DNA of 64,000 nucleotides from Brooklawnia sp963780175 (GCA_963780175.1 CAWAAT010000001.1:806001-870000); one strand, 5' to 3'. Positions 16,941 to 26,013 are shown, counted from the first letter of the stretch. Numbers and translations: made by a program. Notes: generated from the sequence alone by a model not told the origin.

Positions 16941-17701
16941 CACGCCCGCACGGCCTTCAGGTACTTGTCGTAGCCCTCGAGCTCCAATTCCTCGGCGAGG
17001 TCCTTGCCGCCCTCGGCGACCACCTGACCACCGACGAAGACGTGCACGTGGCTGGGCTGGATGTAGCGCAGGATCCGGGTGTAGTGGGTGATCAGCAGCA
17101 GCCCCCGGTCGCCCTGGGCGGCGAATCGGTTGACACCCTCGGCCACGATACGGATGGCGTCGATGTCCAGGCCGGAGTCGATCTCGTCGAGCACGGCGAA
17201 CTTCGGGTTGAGCACATCGAGCTGGACGATCTCGCCACGCTTCTTCTCGCCCCCCGAGAAGCCCTCGTTGACGGAACGGGCGGCGAAGCTCGGGTCCATC
17301 TCCAGACGCTCGAGCGCAGCTGTCACCACCTTGGGCCAGGTGCGCACCTTGGGCGCCACCCCGTCCAGCGCCGTCCGCGCGGTCCGCAGGAAGTTGCTGG
17401 TCGAGACTCCGGGCACCTCGACGGGGTACTGCATGGCCAGGAAGAGCCCCGCCTTGGCGCGCTGGTCGACGCTCAGCCCGGTCAGCTCTACGCCGTCGAG
17501 TGTCACCGAACCCGAGGTGATCGTGTACTTGGGGTGGCCCGCGATGGCGTAGGCCAGCGTCGACTTGCCTGATCCGTTCGGGCCCATGATCGCGTGCACC
17601 TCGCCGGACTTCATGGTGAGGTCGACTCCGTGGAGGATCGGCTTGGGACCGGACTCGGTTTCGACATCGACGTGCAGGTCGGTGATGACAAGGTCTGCCA
17701 T
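16940..17701 (-). CDS. sufC: SufC ATPase of the Fe-S scaffold
   Basis: ABC-type ATPase of 253 residues that binds SufB and SufD and drives cluster assembly on the scaffold. Walker A is GPNGSGKSTL near residue 39, the signature is FSGGEKKRGEI, and Walker B is FAVLDEIDSGLD, the SufC-type form. The start ATG 17701 has AGGAG about 12 nt upstream. It is separated from the Rieske gene by 6 nt within the operon. Confidence 0.96.
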   Translation of the reverse strand: MADLVITDLHVDVETESGPKPILHGVDLTMKSGEVHAIMGPNGSGKSTLAYAIAGHPKYTITSGSVTLDGVELTGLSVDQRAKAGLFLAMQYPVEVPGVSTSNFLRTARTALDGVAPKVRTWPKVVTAALERLEMDPSFAARSVNEGFSGGEKKRGEIVQLDVLNPKFAVLDEIDSGLDIDAIRIVAEGVNRFAAQGDRGLLLITHYTRILRYIQPSHVHVFVGGQVVAEGGKDLAEELELEGYDKYLKAVRA

Positions 17702-17707
17702 GGTGGT

Positions 17708-18049
17708 TCAGTTCTCCTGGTTGGTGATCGGGTTGTCGATGTCGACAAGGACGAAGCCGTCCTCGATGACGCAGGGATACACGGGGATGGGTCTGGTGGC
17801 CGGCAGGTTCAGCGCGGCACCGGTCCGCAGGTCGAACATCGAGCCGTGCAGGTAACACTCGATGGCGCAGGCGGCGGTGTCGACGTCCCCCTCAGACAGC
17901 CGCACCTTGGCGTGACTGCACTCATCACGGATGGCGAAGACCTCCTCGCCGATCCGCACCAGGGCTACTTCGAACTCACTGCCGGGGACGTCGACGCCCA
18001 GCGGGACCGCACCGATGTCGTCCAGCCTGGCCAACGCGATGGGGCTCAC
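17708..18049 (-). CDS. Rieske-type [2Fe-2S] ferredoxin-like protein of the suf operon
   Basis: Rieske-fold protein of 113 residues. The [2Fe-2S] ligands are visible as DECSHAKV (Cys and His) and, about 20 residues later, IECYLHGSMFD (Cys and His). Such a gene is commonly found between sufD and sufC in actinobacteria and is thought to supply electrons, though this has little direct evidence. The GTG start overlaps the sufD stop (GTGA), so it belongs to the operon. Confidence 0.88.
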   Translation of the reverse strand: MSPIALARLDDIGAVPLGVDVPGSEFEVALVRIGEEVFAIRDECSHAKVRLSEGDVDTAACAIECYLHGSMFDLRTGAALNLPATRPIPVYPCVIEDGFVLVDIDNPITNQEN

Positions 18050-19242
18050 TGCTGGCCCTCCGCCCGATCGACCAGCAGGGCCTCATGGGCGACGCCGTCA
18101 ATGCTGGCCAGCTGCGCATTCAGGGCCTCGGTCAGGCGCTGCTCGATGGCCGGGACGCCGATCCTGCGAATGATGTCGAGGAAGAAGCCCTCGACCACCA
18201 AGCGGCGGGCCTGCTCCTCCGGAATGCCCCGGCTGCGCAGGTAGAAGAGCTGCTCATCGTCGAATCGGCCGGTCGAGCTGGAGTGGCCCGCACCGCGGAT
18301 CTCGCCCGTTTCGATCTCCAGGTTGGGCACCGAGTCGGCCTGGCAGCCCTCGGTGAGCATCAGGTTCTTGTTCGTCTCATAGGTCTCGATGTCCACGGCG
18401 TTCTTGCGGATCAGCACGTCGCCGATCCAGACCGAGTGGGCGCCCTTGCCCTGCAGCGCTCCGCGGTAGTCGACGTGACTGACGGTGCGCGGATGGTTGT
18501 GGTCGACCAGCAGGCGGTGCTCGACATGCTGGCCCGCCTGCACGAAGTACAGGCCGAGCTGTTCCAGGTTGCCGCCCGGGCCGGCGAACTCGGCGCGTTC
18601 CACGAGTCGCACGTCGCCCGCGCCGACGCTGGCCTGGATGGTGCGCACGCGGGCGTCCCGCCCGACGCGTACCGACACCTGTCCGCCATGCACCGCACCG
18701 GGCGCCCAATCCTGCACCGAGACGACATCGACGTGCGAACCTTCGCCGGCGTGCACCTCGACCTTCGAGGCGTAGTGAGCCACCCCGACGTGCCGCAGCA
18801 CGATGGTCACCTGGGCGTGGTGGCCGATGTCGACCAGCAGGTGGACGTAGGCCGTGCCGCCCTGTCCCTCGACGGTCAGCTCGATCGGTCCGTCCGGCAC
18901 CGCCTCGGCCGGCACCTCGACCAGCATCGTCCGGCGCGCCCGCTGCACTGCCCGGGCGGCCACCAGGTCGACAGGAGCGTCGAAGGACGCCGCTCGAGCG
19001 GCCTCGGACTCGATGTGACGACTGGTGACTCCGTCGGGCAGGGACACCCGCAGGGGTGAGTCGCCGTCCTGCCCGGCCGCCATCAGCGGAAGGAAGCGGC
19101 GAACCGGCGTGAACCGCCAGGTCTCCTCGCGTCCGCTGGGTTGAATGTGGTCGGCGATCAGCCATGACGGGGTGGGGTGCAGGTGGGACGTGAAGATAGC
19201 GCTGGCGAGCGATGCCTCTGGCTCGCTGGTGATGGTGCTCAA
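18046..19242 (-). CDS. sufD: SufD Fe-S scaffold subunit
   Basis: SufB/SufD-family protein of 398 residues, partner of SufB and SufC. The C-terminal half carries the beta-helix core with LLVDHNHPRTVSHVDYRG and GRFDDEQLFYLRSRGIPEEQ, the shared SufB/SufD ending. The start is uncertain: TTG at 19242 (LSTITSEPEASL) follows AGGAG at 12 nt, while a GTG at 19299 would overlap sufB by 14 nt without a good ribosome binding site. The paralog SufB directly precedes it. Confidence 0.92.
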   Translation of the reverse strand: MSTITSEPEASLASAIFTSHLHPTPSWLIADHIQPSGREETWRFTPVRRFLPLMAAGQDGDSPLRVSLPDGVTSRHIESEAARAASFDAPVDLVAARAVQRARRTMLVEVPAEAVPDGPIELTVEGQGGTAYVHLLVDIGHHAQVTIVLRHVGVAHYASKVEVHAGEGSHVDVVSVQDWAPGAVHGGQVSVRVGRDARVRTIQASVGAGDVRLVERAEFAGPGGNLEQLGLYFVQAGQHVEHRLLVDHNHPRTVSHVDYRGALQGKGAHSVWIGDVLIRKNAVDIETYETNKNLMLTEGCQADSVPNLEIETGEIRGAGHSSSTGRFDDEQLFYLRSRGIPEEQARRLVVEGFFLDIIRRIGVPAIEQRLTEALNAQLASIDGVAHEALLVDRAEGQQ

Positions 19243-19285
19243 CTCGGTTCTCTCTCCTGGTTCGGGTCTGGACGGGCGGCGGCGA

Positions 19286-20716
19286 TCAGCCGACCGCACC
19301 CTCCATCTGCAGCTCGATCAGCCGGTTGAGTTCGAGGGCGTACTCCATCGGCAGTTCACGGGCGATCGGCTCGACGAAGCCGCGCACCACCATGGCGGCC
19401 GCCTCGTCCTCACCCAGACCTCGCTGCATGAGGTAGAAGAGCTGGTCCTGGCTGATCTTCGAGACGGTGGCCTCATGGGCCATCGACACGTCCTCCTCCT
19501 GGACATCGACGTACGGGTAGGTGTCGGTGCGCGAGATGCTGTCTACCAGCAGCGCGTCGCACTTGACACTGGACGCCGAGTGACGGGCTCCCGGCTGCAC
19601 CTCGACCAGTCCGCGGTAGGACGCGCGTCCCCCGCTGCGGGAGACCGACTTCGAGACGATGGTCGACGTGGTGTGCGGCGCGGCGTGCACCATCTTCGAT
19701 CCGGTGTCCTGGTGCTGACCATGCCCTGCGAAGGCGATCGACAGCGTCTCACCCTTGGCGTGCGGGCCCATCAGCCACACCGCCGGGTACTTCATGGTCA
19801 CCTTCGAGCCGATGTTGCCGTCGACCCACTCCATCGTGCCTCCCTCGGCGACGGTGGTTCGCTTGGTGACAAGGTTGTACACGTTGTTCGACCAGTTCTG
19901 GATGGTCGTGTACCGCACCCGGGCGTCCTTCTTGACCACGATCTCGACGACCGCCGAGTGCAGCGAGTCGGACTTGTAGATCGGTGCGGTGCAGCCCTCC
20001 ACGTAGTGGACGTGGGAGCCTTCGTCGGCGATGATCAGCGTGCGCTCGAACTGGCCCATGTTCTCGGTGTTGATCCGGAAGTAGGCCTGCAGGGGGATGG
20101 TCACGTCGACACCCTTGGGCACGTAGATGAACGACCCGCCGGACCAGACCGCGGTGTTCAGCGCCGAGAACTTGTTGTCTCCCGCAGGAATGACCGTGCC
20201 GAAGTACTCCTGGAAGAGTTCCGGGTGCTCCTTGAGGCCGGTGTCGGTGTCCAGGAAGATGACTCCCTGGCGCTCCAACTCCTCGTTGATCTTGTGATAG
20301 ACAACCTCGGACTCGTACTGCGCCGCGACACCGGCGACCAGACGGGCCTTCTCCGCCTCGGGGATGCCGAGCCGGTCGTAGGTGTTCTTGATGTCGGCGG
20401 GCAGTTCGTCCCAGGTGGTCGCCTGCCGCTCCGTGGAGCGCACGAAGTACTTGATGTTGTCGAAGTCGATGCCGCTAAGGTCGGCACCCCAGGTGGGCAT
20501 CGGCTTGCGTTCGAACAACTTCAGCGCGCGAAGCCGGCGCTCCAACATCCACTCGGGCTCGTTCTTGAGTGCGGAGATCTCTCGAACGACGTTCTCGTTA
20601 AGGCCCCGCTTGGCAATGGCACCAGCCGTGTCGGTGTCGTGCCAGCCGTAGCGGTACTGCGACAGGGCCTCGATCTGCTCGGCCTGGGTTGGTTGATTGT
20701 CGACCTGAGTGGTCAT
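19286..20716 (-). CDS. sufB: SufB Fe-S scaffold subunit
   Basis: Main scaffold of the SUF machinery on which [4Fe-4S] clusters are built, 476 residues. The family core is clear: YESEVVYHKINEELERQGVI, SGGSFIYVPKGVDV, VEGCTAPIYKSDSLHSAVVE, and the C-terminal QDQLFYLMQRGLGEDEA. No intein interrupts it, unlike mycobacterial SufB. Its ATG overlaps the sufR stop (4 nt), so it is co-transcribed with the regulator. Confidence 0.97.
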   Translation of the reverse strand: MTTQVDNQPTQAEQIEALSQYRYGWHDTDTAGAIAKRGLNENVVREISALKNEPEWMLERRLRALKLFERKPMPTWGADLSGIDFDNIKYFVRSTERQATTWDELPADIKNTYDRLGIPEAEKARLVAGVAAQYESEVVYHKINEELERQGVIFLDTDTGLKEHPELFQEYFGTVIPAGDNKFSALNTAVWSGGSFIYVPKGVDVTIPLQAYFRINTENMGQFERTLIIADEGSHVHYVEGCTAPIYKSDSLHSAVVEIVVKKDARVRYTTIQNWSNNVYNLVTKRTTVAEGGTMEWVDGNIGSKVTMKYPAVWLMGPHAKGETLSIAFAGHGQHQDTGSKMVHAAPHTTSTIVSKSVSRSGGRASYRGLVEVQPGARHSASSVKCDALLVDSISRTDTYPYVDVQEEDVSMAHEATVSKISQDQLFYLMQRGLGEDEAAAMVVRGFVEPIARELPMEYALELNRLIELQMEGAVG

Positions 20717-21441
20717 GCGCTCACCTTTCGATCCACGCTGGCAGGAACAGGGTTGGGCAGCAGAGTTCTACCGCCCAGATGGGTGCGGCAGGCCTCGTCG
20801 CCCAGGGCGATGGTGGTCGACCTGGACACATCGGTCCCCAGCAGTCGGGCGAACACGCTCGTCTCCGCCTCACACAGCTGGGGAAAGCGAGCCGCCACAT
20901 GGGCGACCGGGCAATGGTGCTGGCACAGGCCACCGTCGCCCTGGGCCGAGGCGAAGTATCCGGCAGCGCTGAGCGCCTCGGCCAGAAGTTGGGCCGGTTC
21001 ACCGTGCGGATCACAGGCCCTGCGACGCAAGTAGTCCGCCTCCACCTCGACGAGCCGTTTCTCGGCCAGCCGGTCAAGTGCATCCGGGCCGGCAGCCGCG
21101 ACAAGTTCGGCCAGAGCCGTCAGGGCCAGATCGTCGTAGGCCTCGCCGAACACCTGACGGCCGAGTGCCGTCAACTGGTAGACCTTCGCGGGACGGCCCC
21201 GTCCGCGCTGACCACTCTGCTCACGGGCGACGATGTCGCCGTCCTCGCTCAGTGCTGCGAGGTGGCGACGCACACCGGCCGGGGTGAGGCCCAGCGCCTG
21301 CGCCAGGTCAGAGGCCGACATCGGCCCGCTGGCCAGCAAGAGATCGAGCACCCGCTGCCTGGTGGACGCGTCGCCAGCCACGGTGGCAGCGTTCCCGGCG
21401 CCTTCCGGTGCGGATCTGATCGACGATTTCACAACACCCAT
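20713..21441 (-). CDS. sufR: SufR-type iron-sulfur cluster repressor of the suf operon
   Basis: DNA-binding regulator of about 242 residues, first gene of the suf operon. The winged helix covers residues 25-90 (STRQRVLDLLLASGPMSASD then GLTPAGVRRHLAAL), with the wing around GRGRPAKVYQLT. The C-terminal half has a Cys cluster (RRACDPHGEP, GLCQHHCPVAH, FPQLCEAE) suited to binding an Fe-S cluster, as SufR does. The start ATG 21441 lies inside a perfect inverted repeat that is probably its own operator; GTG 21432 is an alternative start. Known relatives repress suf when clusters are plentiful; autoregulation here is inferred. Confidence 0.88.
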   Translation of the reverse strand: MGVVKSSIRSAPEGAGNAATVAGDASTRQRVLDLLLASGPMSASDLAQALGLTPAGVRRHLAALSEDGDIVAREQSGQRGRGRPAKVYQLTALGRQVFGEAYDDLALTALAELVAAAGPDALDRLAEKRLVEVEADYLRRRACDPHGEPAQLLAEALSAAGYFASAQGDGGLCQHHCPVAHVAARFPQLCEAETSVFARLLGTDVSRSTTIALGDEACRTHLGGRTLLPNPVPASVDRKVSA

Positions 21442-21446
21442 GTTGT
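21431..21446. promoter_or_regulatory. Probable SufR operator (inverted repeat)
   Basis: Perfect repeat ACAACA-CCCA-TGTTGT covering the sufR start codon. It contains CAAC-N6-GTTG, the form I recall for cyanobacterial SufR operators. Position at the head of sufR-sufBDCSUT fits autorepression. Binding is inferred. Confidence 0.65.
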
Positions 21447-21603
21447 CTAATTCGAGCCGAAAATCCAAACGGGTCCCGAGATGTGGATGAGCCTAATCTC
21501 TCTTGGCCCACCGCCGCGACCCGGGGACACGTCCCTCAACCCCTCGGCACCGTGTCCATGGCCACCTGTTGACCCCCGCGATTGGTCGCCGCACCGACGT
21601 CGT

Positions 21604-21615
21604 AGCGTATACGCT
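21604..21615 (+). promoter_or_regulatory. Palindrome with -10-like boxes upstream of pyrophosphatase gene
   Basis: Perfect 12 bp palindrome AGCGTATACGCT, which includes TACGCT and overlaps TAGCGT. It lies about 90 nt before the GTG at 21706 and is the best -10 candidate for this gene. No well-spaced -35 is seen, and an operator role is possible but unsupported. Confidence 0.35.
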
Positions 21616-21705
21616 GCGGGGTTTTTGGGGTTCCCGTCAACACAACCGAAAAGAAACAGCGCGAGCACCCCCGGGCGCTCGCAACGCACAGACAGAGGTT
21701 CACAG

Positions 21706-24321
21706 GTGAAGATCGACAGACGGGCACCAGGCCACGTGGCCAGCACCACTGCATCACGCACTCCAGCACGACGAATCGTCCGCCCCCTGGGGTTTGCGGC
21801 GATCCTGGCCGCGGGCTTGGGTCTGACAGGTTGCGCTGGTGCCGGCGGGGCACCGGGAGAGCATGCCGGCGGTGGAGAGGCCAACCTGCAGTTACCTCCG
21901 TTGGACATGGTCACTTTCTTGGGCGGCGCCATCAACGGCCACCAGTTGCTGCTCATCGGGCTCGTCGTGTGCCTGGCCGGTCTGGGCTTCGGACTGGTGA
22001 CCTACTCGAAGCTCAAGCACTTGCCCGTGCACAGGTCGATGCTCGAAGTGTCCGAGCTGATCTATCGCACCTGTCAGGCCTACCTCGTTCAGCAGCTGAA
22101 GTTCCTCTCCCTGCTGTGGGCCTTCATCGCAGTGGTCGTCTTCGTCTACTACTTCTTCCTGGTGGGATTCCCGATCGCCCGGGTGGCCATCATTCTGGCG
22201 TTCAGCCTGATCGGCATGCTGGGCAGCGCGTTCATCGCCTGGTTCGGCATTCGCGTCAACACGTTCGCCAACTCGCGCACCAGTTTCGCCGCGCTCAGGG
22301 GGAAGCCCTACCCCGCTCACGCCATCCCGATGAGCTCAGGCATGAGTGTCGGCATGGTGCTGATCAGCGTCGAACTCTTCATGATGCTGGTCATCATGCT
22401 TTTCCTGCCCGGCGACCTCGCGGGGGTCTGCTTCATCGGCTTCGCCATCGGCGAGTCACTGGGAGCCTCGGCGCTGCGCATCGCAGGCGGGATCTTCACG
22501 AAGATCGCCGACATCGGTTCCGACCTGATGAAGATCGTCTTCAAGATCAAGGAGGACGACGCCCGTAACCCCGGCGTCATCGCCGACTGTGTCGGCGACA
22601 ACGCCGGAGACTCGGTCGGCCCTTCGGCTGACGGTTTCGAGACCTACGGCGTGACCGGGGTGGCCCTGATCACCTTCATCCTGCTGGCGGTGCCCGAGCC
22701 CTACACGCAGGTGCAACTGCTGGCCTGGGTGTTCTTCATCCGCGTGATGATGGTCATCGGCTCCTTCATCTCCTACGTCATCAACGCCAGCATCACGAAG
22801 GCCCGCTACCAGAACGCGGACGAGATGGACTTCGAGCAGCCGCTGACCAGTCTGGTCTGGCTGACCTCGGTCATCTGCATCGTCCTGACCTTCGCAACCT
22901 CGGCGGTCCTGATCAACGACCTGCCTGACGGCTTGTGGTGGAAACTGTCCGCCATCATCAGTTGCGGCACACTGGCGGGCGCGCTCATCCCCGAGTTGGT
23001 CAAGGCCTTCACCTCCACCAAGTCCAAGCACGTGGCGGAGGTCGTCGTCTCGGCGCAGCAGGGCGGCCCCAGCCTCGACATCCTCTCGGGAATCGTGGCC
23101 GGCAACTTCTCGGCCTTCTGGATCGGTCTGGCCATCGTTGTTCTCATGGGTGCCGGCTTCGGCATCAGCACACTGGGACTTGGTGCACTGATGATTGCCC
23201 CGGCGGTCTTCGCCTTCGGCCTGGTGGCGTTCGGCTTCCTGGGCATGGGTCCGGTGACCATCGCGGTCGATTCCTACGGCCCCGTGACCGACAACGCCCA
23301 GAGCGTCTACGAACTGTCCATGATCGAGGACATCCCCGACGTCGCCGACCAGATCAAGCGCGAGTACGGCTTTGACGTGCGCTGGGAACGGGCCAAGCGA
23401 CTGCTGGAGGAGAACGACGGCGCAGGCAACACCTTCAAGGCCACCGCCAAGCCGGTGCTCATCGGCACCGCGGTGGTGGGCTCCACCACGATGATCTTCT
23501 CGATCATCATGACGCTGACCGACAAGGATCCTTACGGCCCCTTGGCAGCCAACCTGTCGTTGCTCAATCCGATGCTCTTGCTGGGTCTCATCACCGGCGG
23601 AGCCATCATCTACTGGTTCAGCGGCGCGTCGATGCAGGCGGTGACCACTGGCGCCTACCGCGCAGTGGAGTTCATCAAGGAAAACATCCACCTCGACGGT
23701 GCCACCAAGGCGTCCAACGAGGATTCGACCAAGGTCGTCGAGATTTGCACCCGCTACGCCCAGAGCGGCATGCTCAACATCTTCCTGGCCATCTTCTTCG
23801 CCACCCTGGGCTTCGCTTTCGTGGACGAGTGGTTCTTCATCGGCTACCTGATCTCGATCGCGATCTTCGGGCTCTTCCAGGCCATCTACATGGCCAATGC
23901 AGGTGGCGCCTGGGACAACGCGAAGAAGCTGGTCGAGGTCGACCTGAACGCCAAGGGCACCGACCTGCACAACGCCTCGGTGATCGGCGACACCGTGGGA
24001 GATCCCTTCAAGGACACCAGTTCGGTGTCGCTGAACCCGATCATCAAGTTCAGCACGCTGTTCGGCCTGCTGGCCGTGGAGTTGGCGGTCTCATTGAGAG
24101 CCTCCAACGCGGCTGTGGTGCTCGCGGGCGCGATCATCTTCCTGGCCGCCGCGGCGTACTTCGTCCATCGTTCGTTCTACGGCATGCGGATTGGCCTGGG
24201 CCTGACCGATGTCAAGAACATCCTCAAGCACGACCAAGATGCCACCCGCGCACTCGAGTCCGGCCTGGATCTCGATGCCGAACGGTTCACCGACTCCGAC
24301 GTCGAACCCGCCCGCCGTTGA
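21706..24321 (+). CDS. hppA: Membrane-bound proton-translocating pyrophosphatase, divergent type
   Basis: Integral membrane pyrophosphatase of 871 residues that couples PPi hydrolysis to ion export. Conserved motifs are the acidic DCVGDNAGDSVG with SADGFETYG, GGAWDNAKK and GDTVGDPFKDTS. GNTFKA has Lys where K+-independent enzymes do, so a K+-insensitive H+ pump is likely. The first acidic motif, normally DVGADLVGKVE, reads DIGSDLMKIVFKIKEDD, as in a divergent clade. The N-terminal region (residues 20-45) is a hydrophobic stretch ending LTGCAG, a lipobox. The start GTG 21706 has AGAGG 7 nt upstream. It is longer than the usual 660-780 residues mainly through this N-terminus. The hairpin at 24335 follows it. 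Confidence 0.93.
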   Translation: MKIDRRAPGHVASTTASRTPARRIVRPLGFAAILAAGLGLTGCAGAGGAPGEHAGGGEANLQLPPLDMVTFLGGAINGHQLLLIGLVVCLAGLGFGLVTYSKLKHLPVHRSMLEVSELIYRTCQAYLVQQLKFLSLLWAFIAVVVFVYYFFLVGFPIARVAIILAFSLIGMLGSAFIAWFGIRVNTFANSRTSFAALRGKPYPAHAIPMSSGMSVGMVLISVELFMMLVIMLFLPGDLAGVCFIGFAIGESLGASALRIAGGIFTKIADIGSDLMKIVFKIKEDDARNPGVIADCVGDNAGDSVGPSADGFETYGVTGVALITFILLAVPEPYTQVQLLAWVFFIRVMMVIGSFISYVINASITKARYQNADEMDFEQPLTSLVWLTSVICIVLTFATSAVLINDLPDGLWWKLSAIISCGTLAGALIPELVKAFTSTKSKHVAEVVVSAQQGGPSLDILSGIVAGNFSAFWIGLAIVVLMGAGFGISTLGLGALMIAPAVFAFGLVAFGFLGMGPVTIAVDSYGPVTDNAQSVYELSMIEDIPDVADQIKREYGFDVRWERAKRLLEENDGAGNTFKATAKPVLIGTAVVGSTTMIFSIIMTLTDKDPYGPLAANLSLLNPMLLLGLITGGAIIYWFSGASMQAVTTGAYRAVEFIKENIHLDGATKASNEDSTKVVEICTRYAQSGMLNIFLAIFFATLGFAFVDEWFFIGYLISIAIFGLFQAIYMANAGGAWDNAKKLVEVDLNAKGTDLHNASVIGDTVGDPFKDTSSVSLNPIIKFSTLFGLLAVELAVSLRASNAAVVLAGAIIFLAAAAYFVHRSFYGMRIGLGLTDVKNILKHDQDATRALESGLDLDAERFTDSDVEPARR

Positions 24322-24334
24322 ATCCATGACGTTG

Positions 24335-24380
24335 CACAGCAGGGCCGCGGCTACCTTGGGGCAGCCGCGGCCCTGCTGTG
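24335..24380 (+). terminator. Strong terminator hairpin after hppA
   Basis: Perfect 18 bp arms (CACAGCAGGGCCGCGGCT and its complement) with a 10 nt loop, 13 nt after the hppA stop. It lacks a T-run, as many high-GC terminators do. Confidence 0.8.
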
Positions 24381-24478
24381 TCTGGACGTCGGCAAGATAC
24401 CGCGGCTGACGAAAACTCGGGCAGCCCTGCGAAACCGCCGACCCGTCACTAGTCTGCGGCTTGACACAGGAGATGCCC

Positions 24479-26005
24479 ATGGCCAGCGACGCCTTTGAGA
24501 AGAAGCCCAGTCAAGCCGCCCTCCCCCTCGTTCTGGCTCTCGATATCGGCTCCACCGCCAGCCGGGGCGCCCTGCACGATGCCACCGGACGTCCGCTCAA
24601 ACCCCGCGCCAAGGTCGCGCACGCCTTCACCACTGGAGCCGACGGCACCTCGGTCATCGACCCCGACCAGGTGGTCGACGAGATCACGCGACTCATCACC
24701 GACCTGGTGGGCGTGGCCGATGGGCTGCCGATCGCGGGTGTTGCCTTGGACACCTTCGCATCCTCGCTTGTCGGGGTTGACTTCACCGGTCGGGCCATCA
24801 CGCCCTGTTTCAACTACAACGACAACCGATGCGCCGGGGAGGTCGCCGGCCTGCGGGCCGACGCAGATGAGGACGACGTGCAGTCCCGCACAGGCTGCCG
24901 GTTCCACGCCAGTTACCTGCCCGCACGACTGCGGTGGATCGCCCGCAGCCAGCCGCAGGTGTGGGCTGGGGTCACCCGATGGTTGTCGTTGGGCGAGTAC
25001 GTCCACCTGCGGCTGCTGGGCAGCGTGGCGGCGGGAACCTCGACAGCTGCCTGGTCCGGACTGCTGAACCGCGTGACAGGGCAGTGGGACGACCAGGCCC
25101 TCGCCCTTGCCGGGCTGAGCGGCCGCAAGTTGTCCGAGGTGGTGGACCCCGACACGTCCTTGCAGCCATCGCACGGCTCCGTTGCCCACCACCTGTGGCC
25201 ACAGCTTCGCCAGTCGCACTGGTTTGCCCCCATCGGGGACGGCTACGCTGCGACGAGAGGGGTGGGCACCGGTCGGGGCAGTCTGGTCATCTCGCTGGCC
25301 ACCTCGGGCGCCATGCGCCTTCTCATCGACGACCCGGTGGGCGGGCAAGGACGAGCGCTGCCCACCGGCCTGTGGTGCTACCGACTTGATGCCCGGCACA
25401 GCCTGGTCGGCGGGGCTGTCAACGACGTCGGCAGGGCCACCGAATGGATGATGCGTGAGCTGCAACTGCCGGACGCAGAAACCCTCGCCGCCCACCTCCT
25501 GGAACCGCCCAGCGACATCACTCCCCTCGTTCTGCCCTTCTTCACCGGTGAGCGCTCGACGGGCTGGGCCGGCTCAGCGCGCGCCACCCTGCACCACGTC
25601 GACTTCTCCACCTCGGCACTCGAGCTGTACCGAGGGGTGCTGGAGGGCATCGTCTGGTCATTCCAACGCATCACCGACCAACTGCTGAAGCTGAGCGGCC
25701 CCATCGCGAACACCCGGGTGGGTGGACGCGTGGCCGGCGAGGCTCCGGGGCTGCTCACCGTGTTGGCCGACGGACTGAATCTCGACATTGATCCGGTCAC
25801 CATCAAACGCTCGACTCTCCGGGGCACCGCACTCATCGCCCTGGACGTGCTGGCCCCCGACACGCCCCGCACACCCGCCGAGACCGGCCCCACCTTGCGC
25901 CCCGATCCGGTGCGTGCCCGCTTCTACGACGAGCGGCAGAATCTCCTCGACGACCTGTACACCGCAGTGGTGCCAGGTTCCCGCGAACGGACACCACCCT
26001 CATGA
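24479..26005 (+). CDS. FGGY-family carbohydrate kinase, possibly gluconokinase
   Basis: Sugar kinase of 508 residues with the FGGY/hexokinase fold. The N-terminal phosphate-1 motif is LALDIGSTASRGAL; the mid region has FNYNDNRCAGEVAGL and GVGTGRGSLVISLATSGAMR, and the C-terminal half has LPFFTGERSTGWAG. The substrate is not fixed by sequence. As head of an operon encoding transaldolase and the oxidative pentose phosphate enzymes, it may phosphorylate gluconate, or xylulose or ribulose. The ATG 24479 has AGGAG 6 nt before it and a TAGTCT box lies 23 nt upstream of that start. In many actinobacteria tkt occupies the place before tal; here it does not. Confidence 0.82.
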   Translation: MASDAFEKKPSQAALPLVLALDIGSTASRGALHDATGRPLKPRAKVAHAFTTGADGTSVIDPDQVVDEITRLITDLVGVADGLPIAGVALDTFASSLVGVDFTGRAITPCFNYNDNRCAGEVAGLRADADEDDVQSRTGCRFHASYLPARLRWIARSQPQVWAGVTRWLSLGEYVHLRLLGSVAAGTSTAAWSGLLNRVTGQWDDQALALAGLSGRKLSEVVDPDTSLQPSHGSVAHHLWPQLRQSHWFAPIGDGYAATRGVGTGRGSLVISLATSGAMRLLIDDPVGGQGRALPTGLWCYRLDARHSLVGGAVNDVGRATEWMMRELQLPDAETLAAHLLEPPSDITPLVLPFFTGERSTGWAGSARATLHHVDFSTSALELYRGVLEGIVWSFQRITDQLLKLSGPIANTRVGGRVAGEAPGLLTVLADGLNLDIDPVTIKRSTLRGTALIALDVLAPDTPRTPAETGPTLRPDPVRARFYDERQNLLDDLYTAVVPGSRERTPPS

Positions 26006-26013
26006 CCTGCCGA

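Noticed and set aside
15675..17858. Single 727-residue reading frame spanning sufS, sufC and part of the Rieske gene
   Set aside because: The upstream two thirds are out of frame with sufC; the true SufS begins at 16940.
19286..20716. Possible intein in SufB, as in mycobacteria
   Set aside because: The protein is continuous at normal length with no insertion at the usual site.
21604..21615. AGCGTATACGCT palindrome as a second operator between sufR and hppA
   Set aside because: It shares nothing with the sufR repeat and can be explained by overlapping -10-like hexamers; kept only as a promoter candidate.
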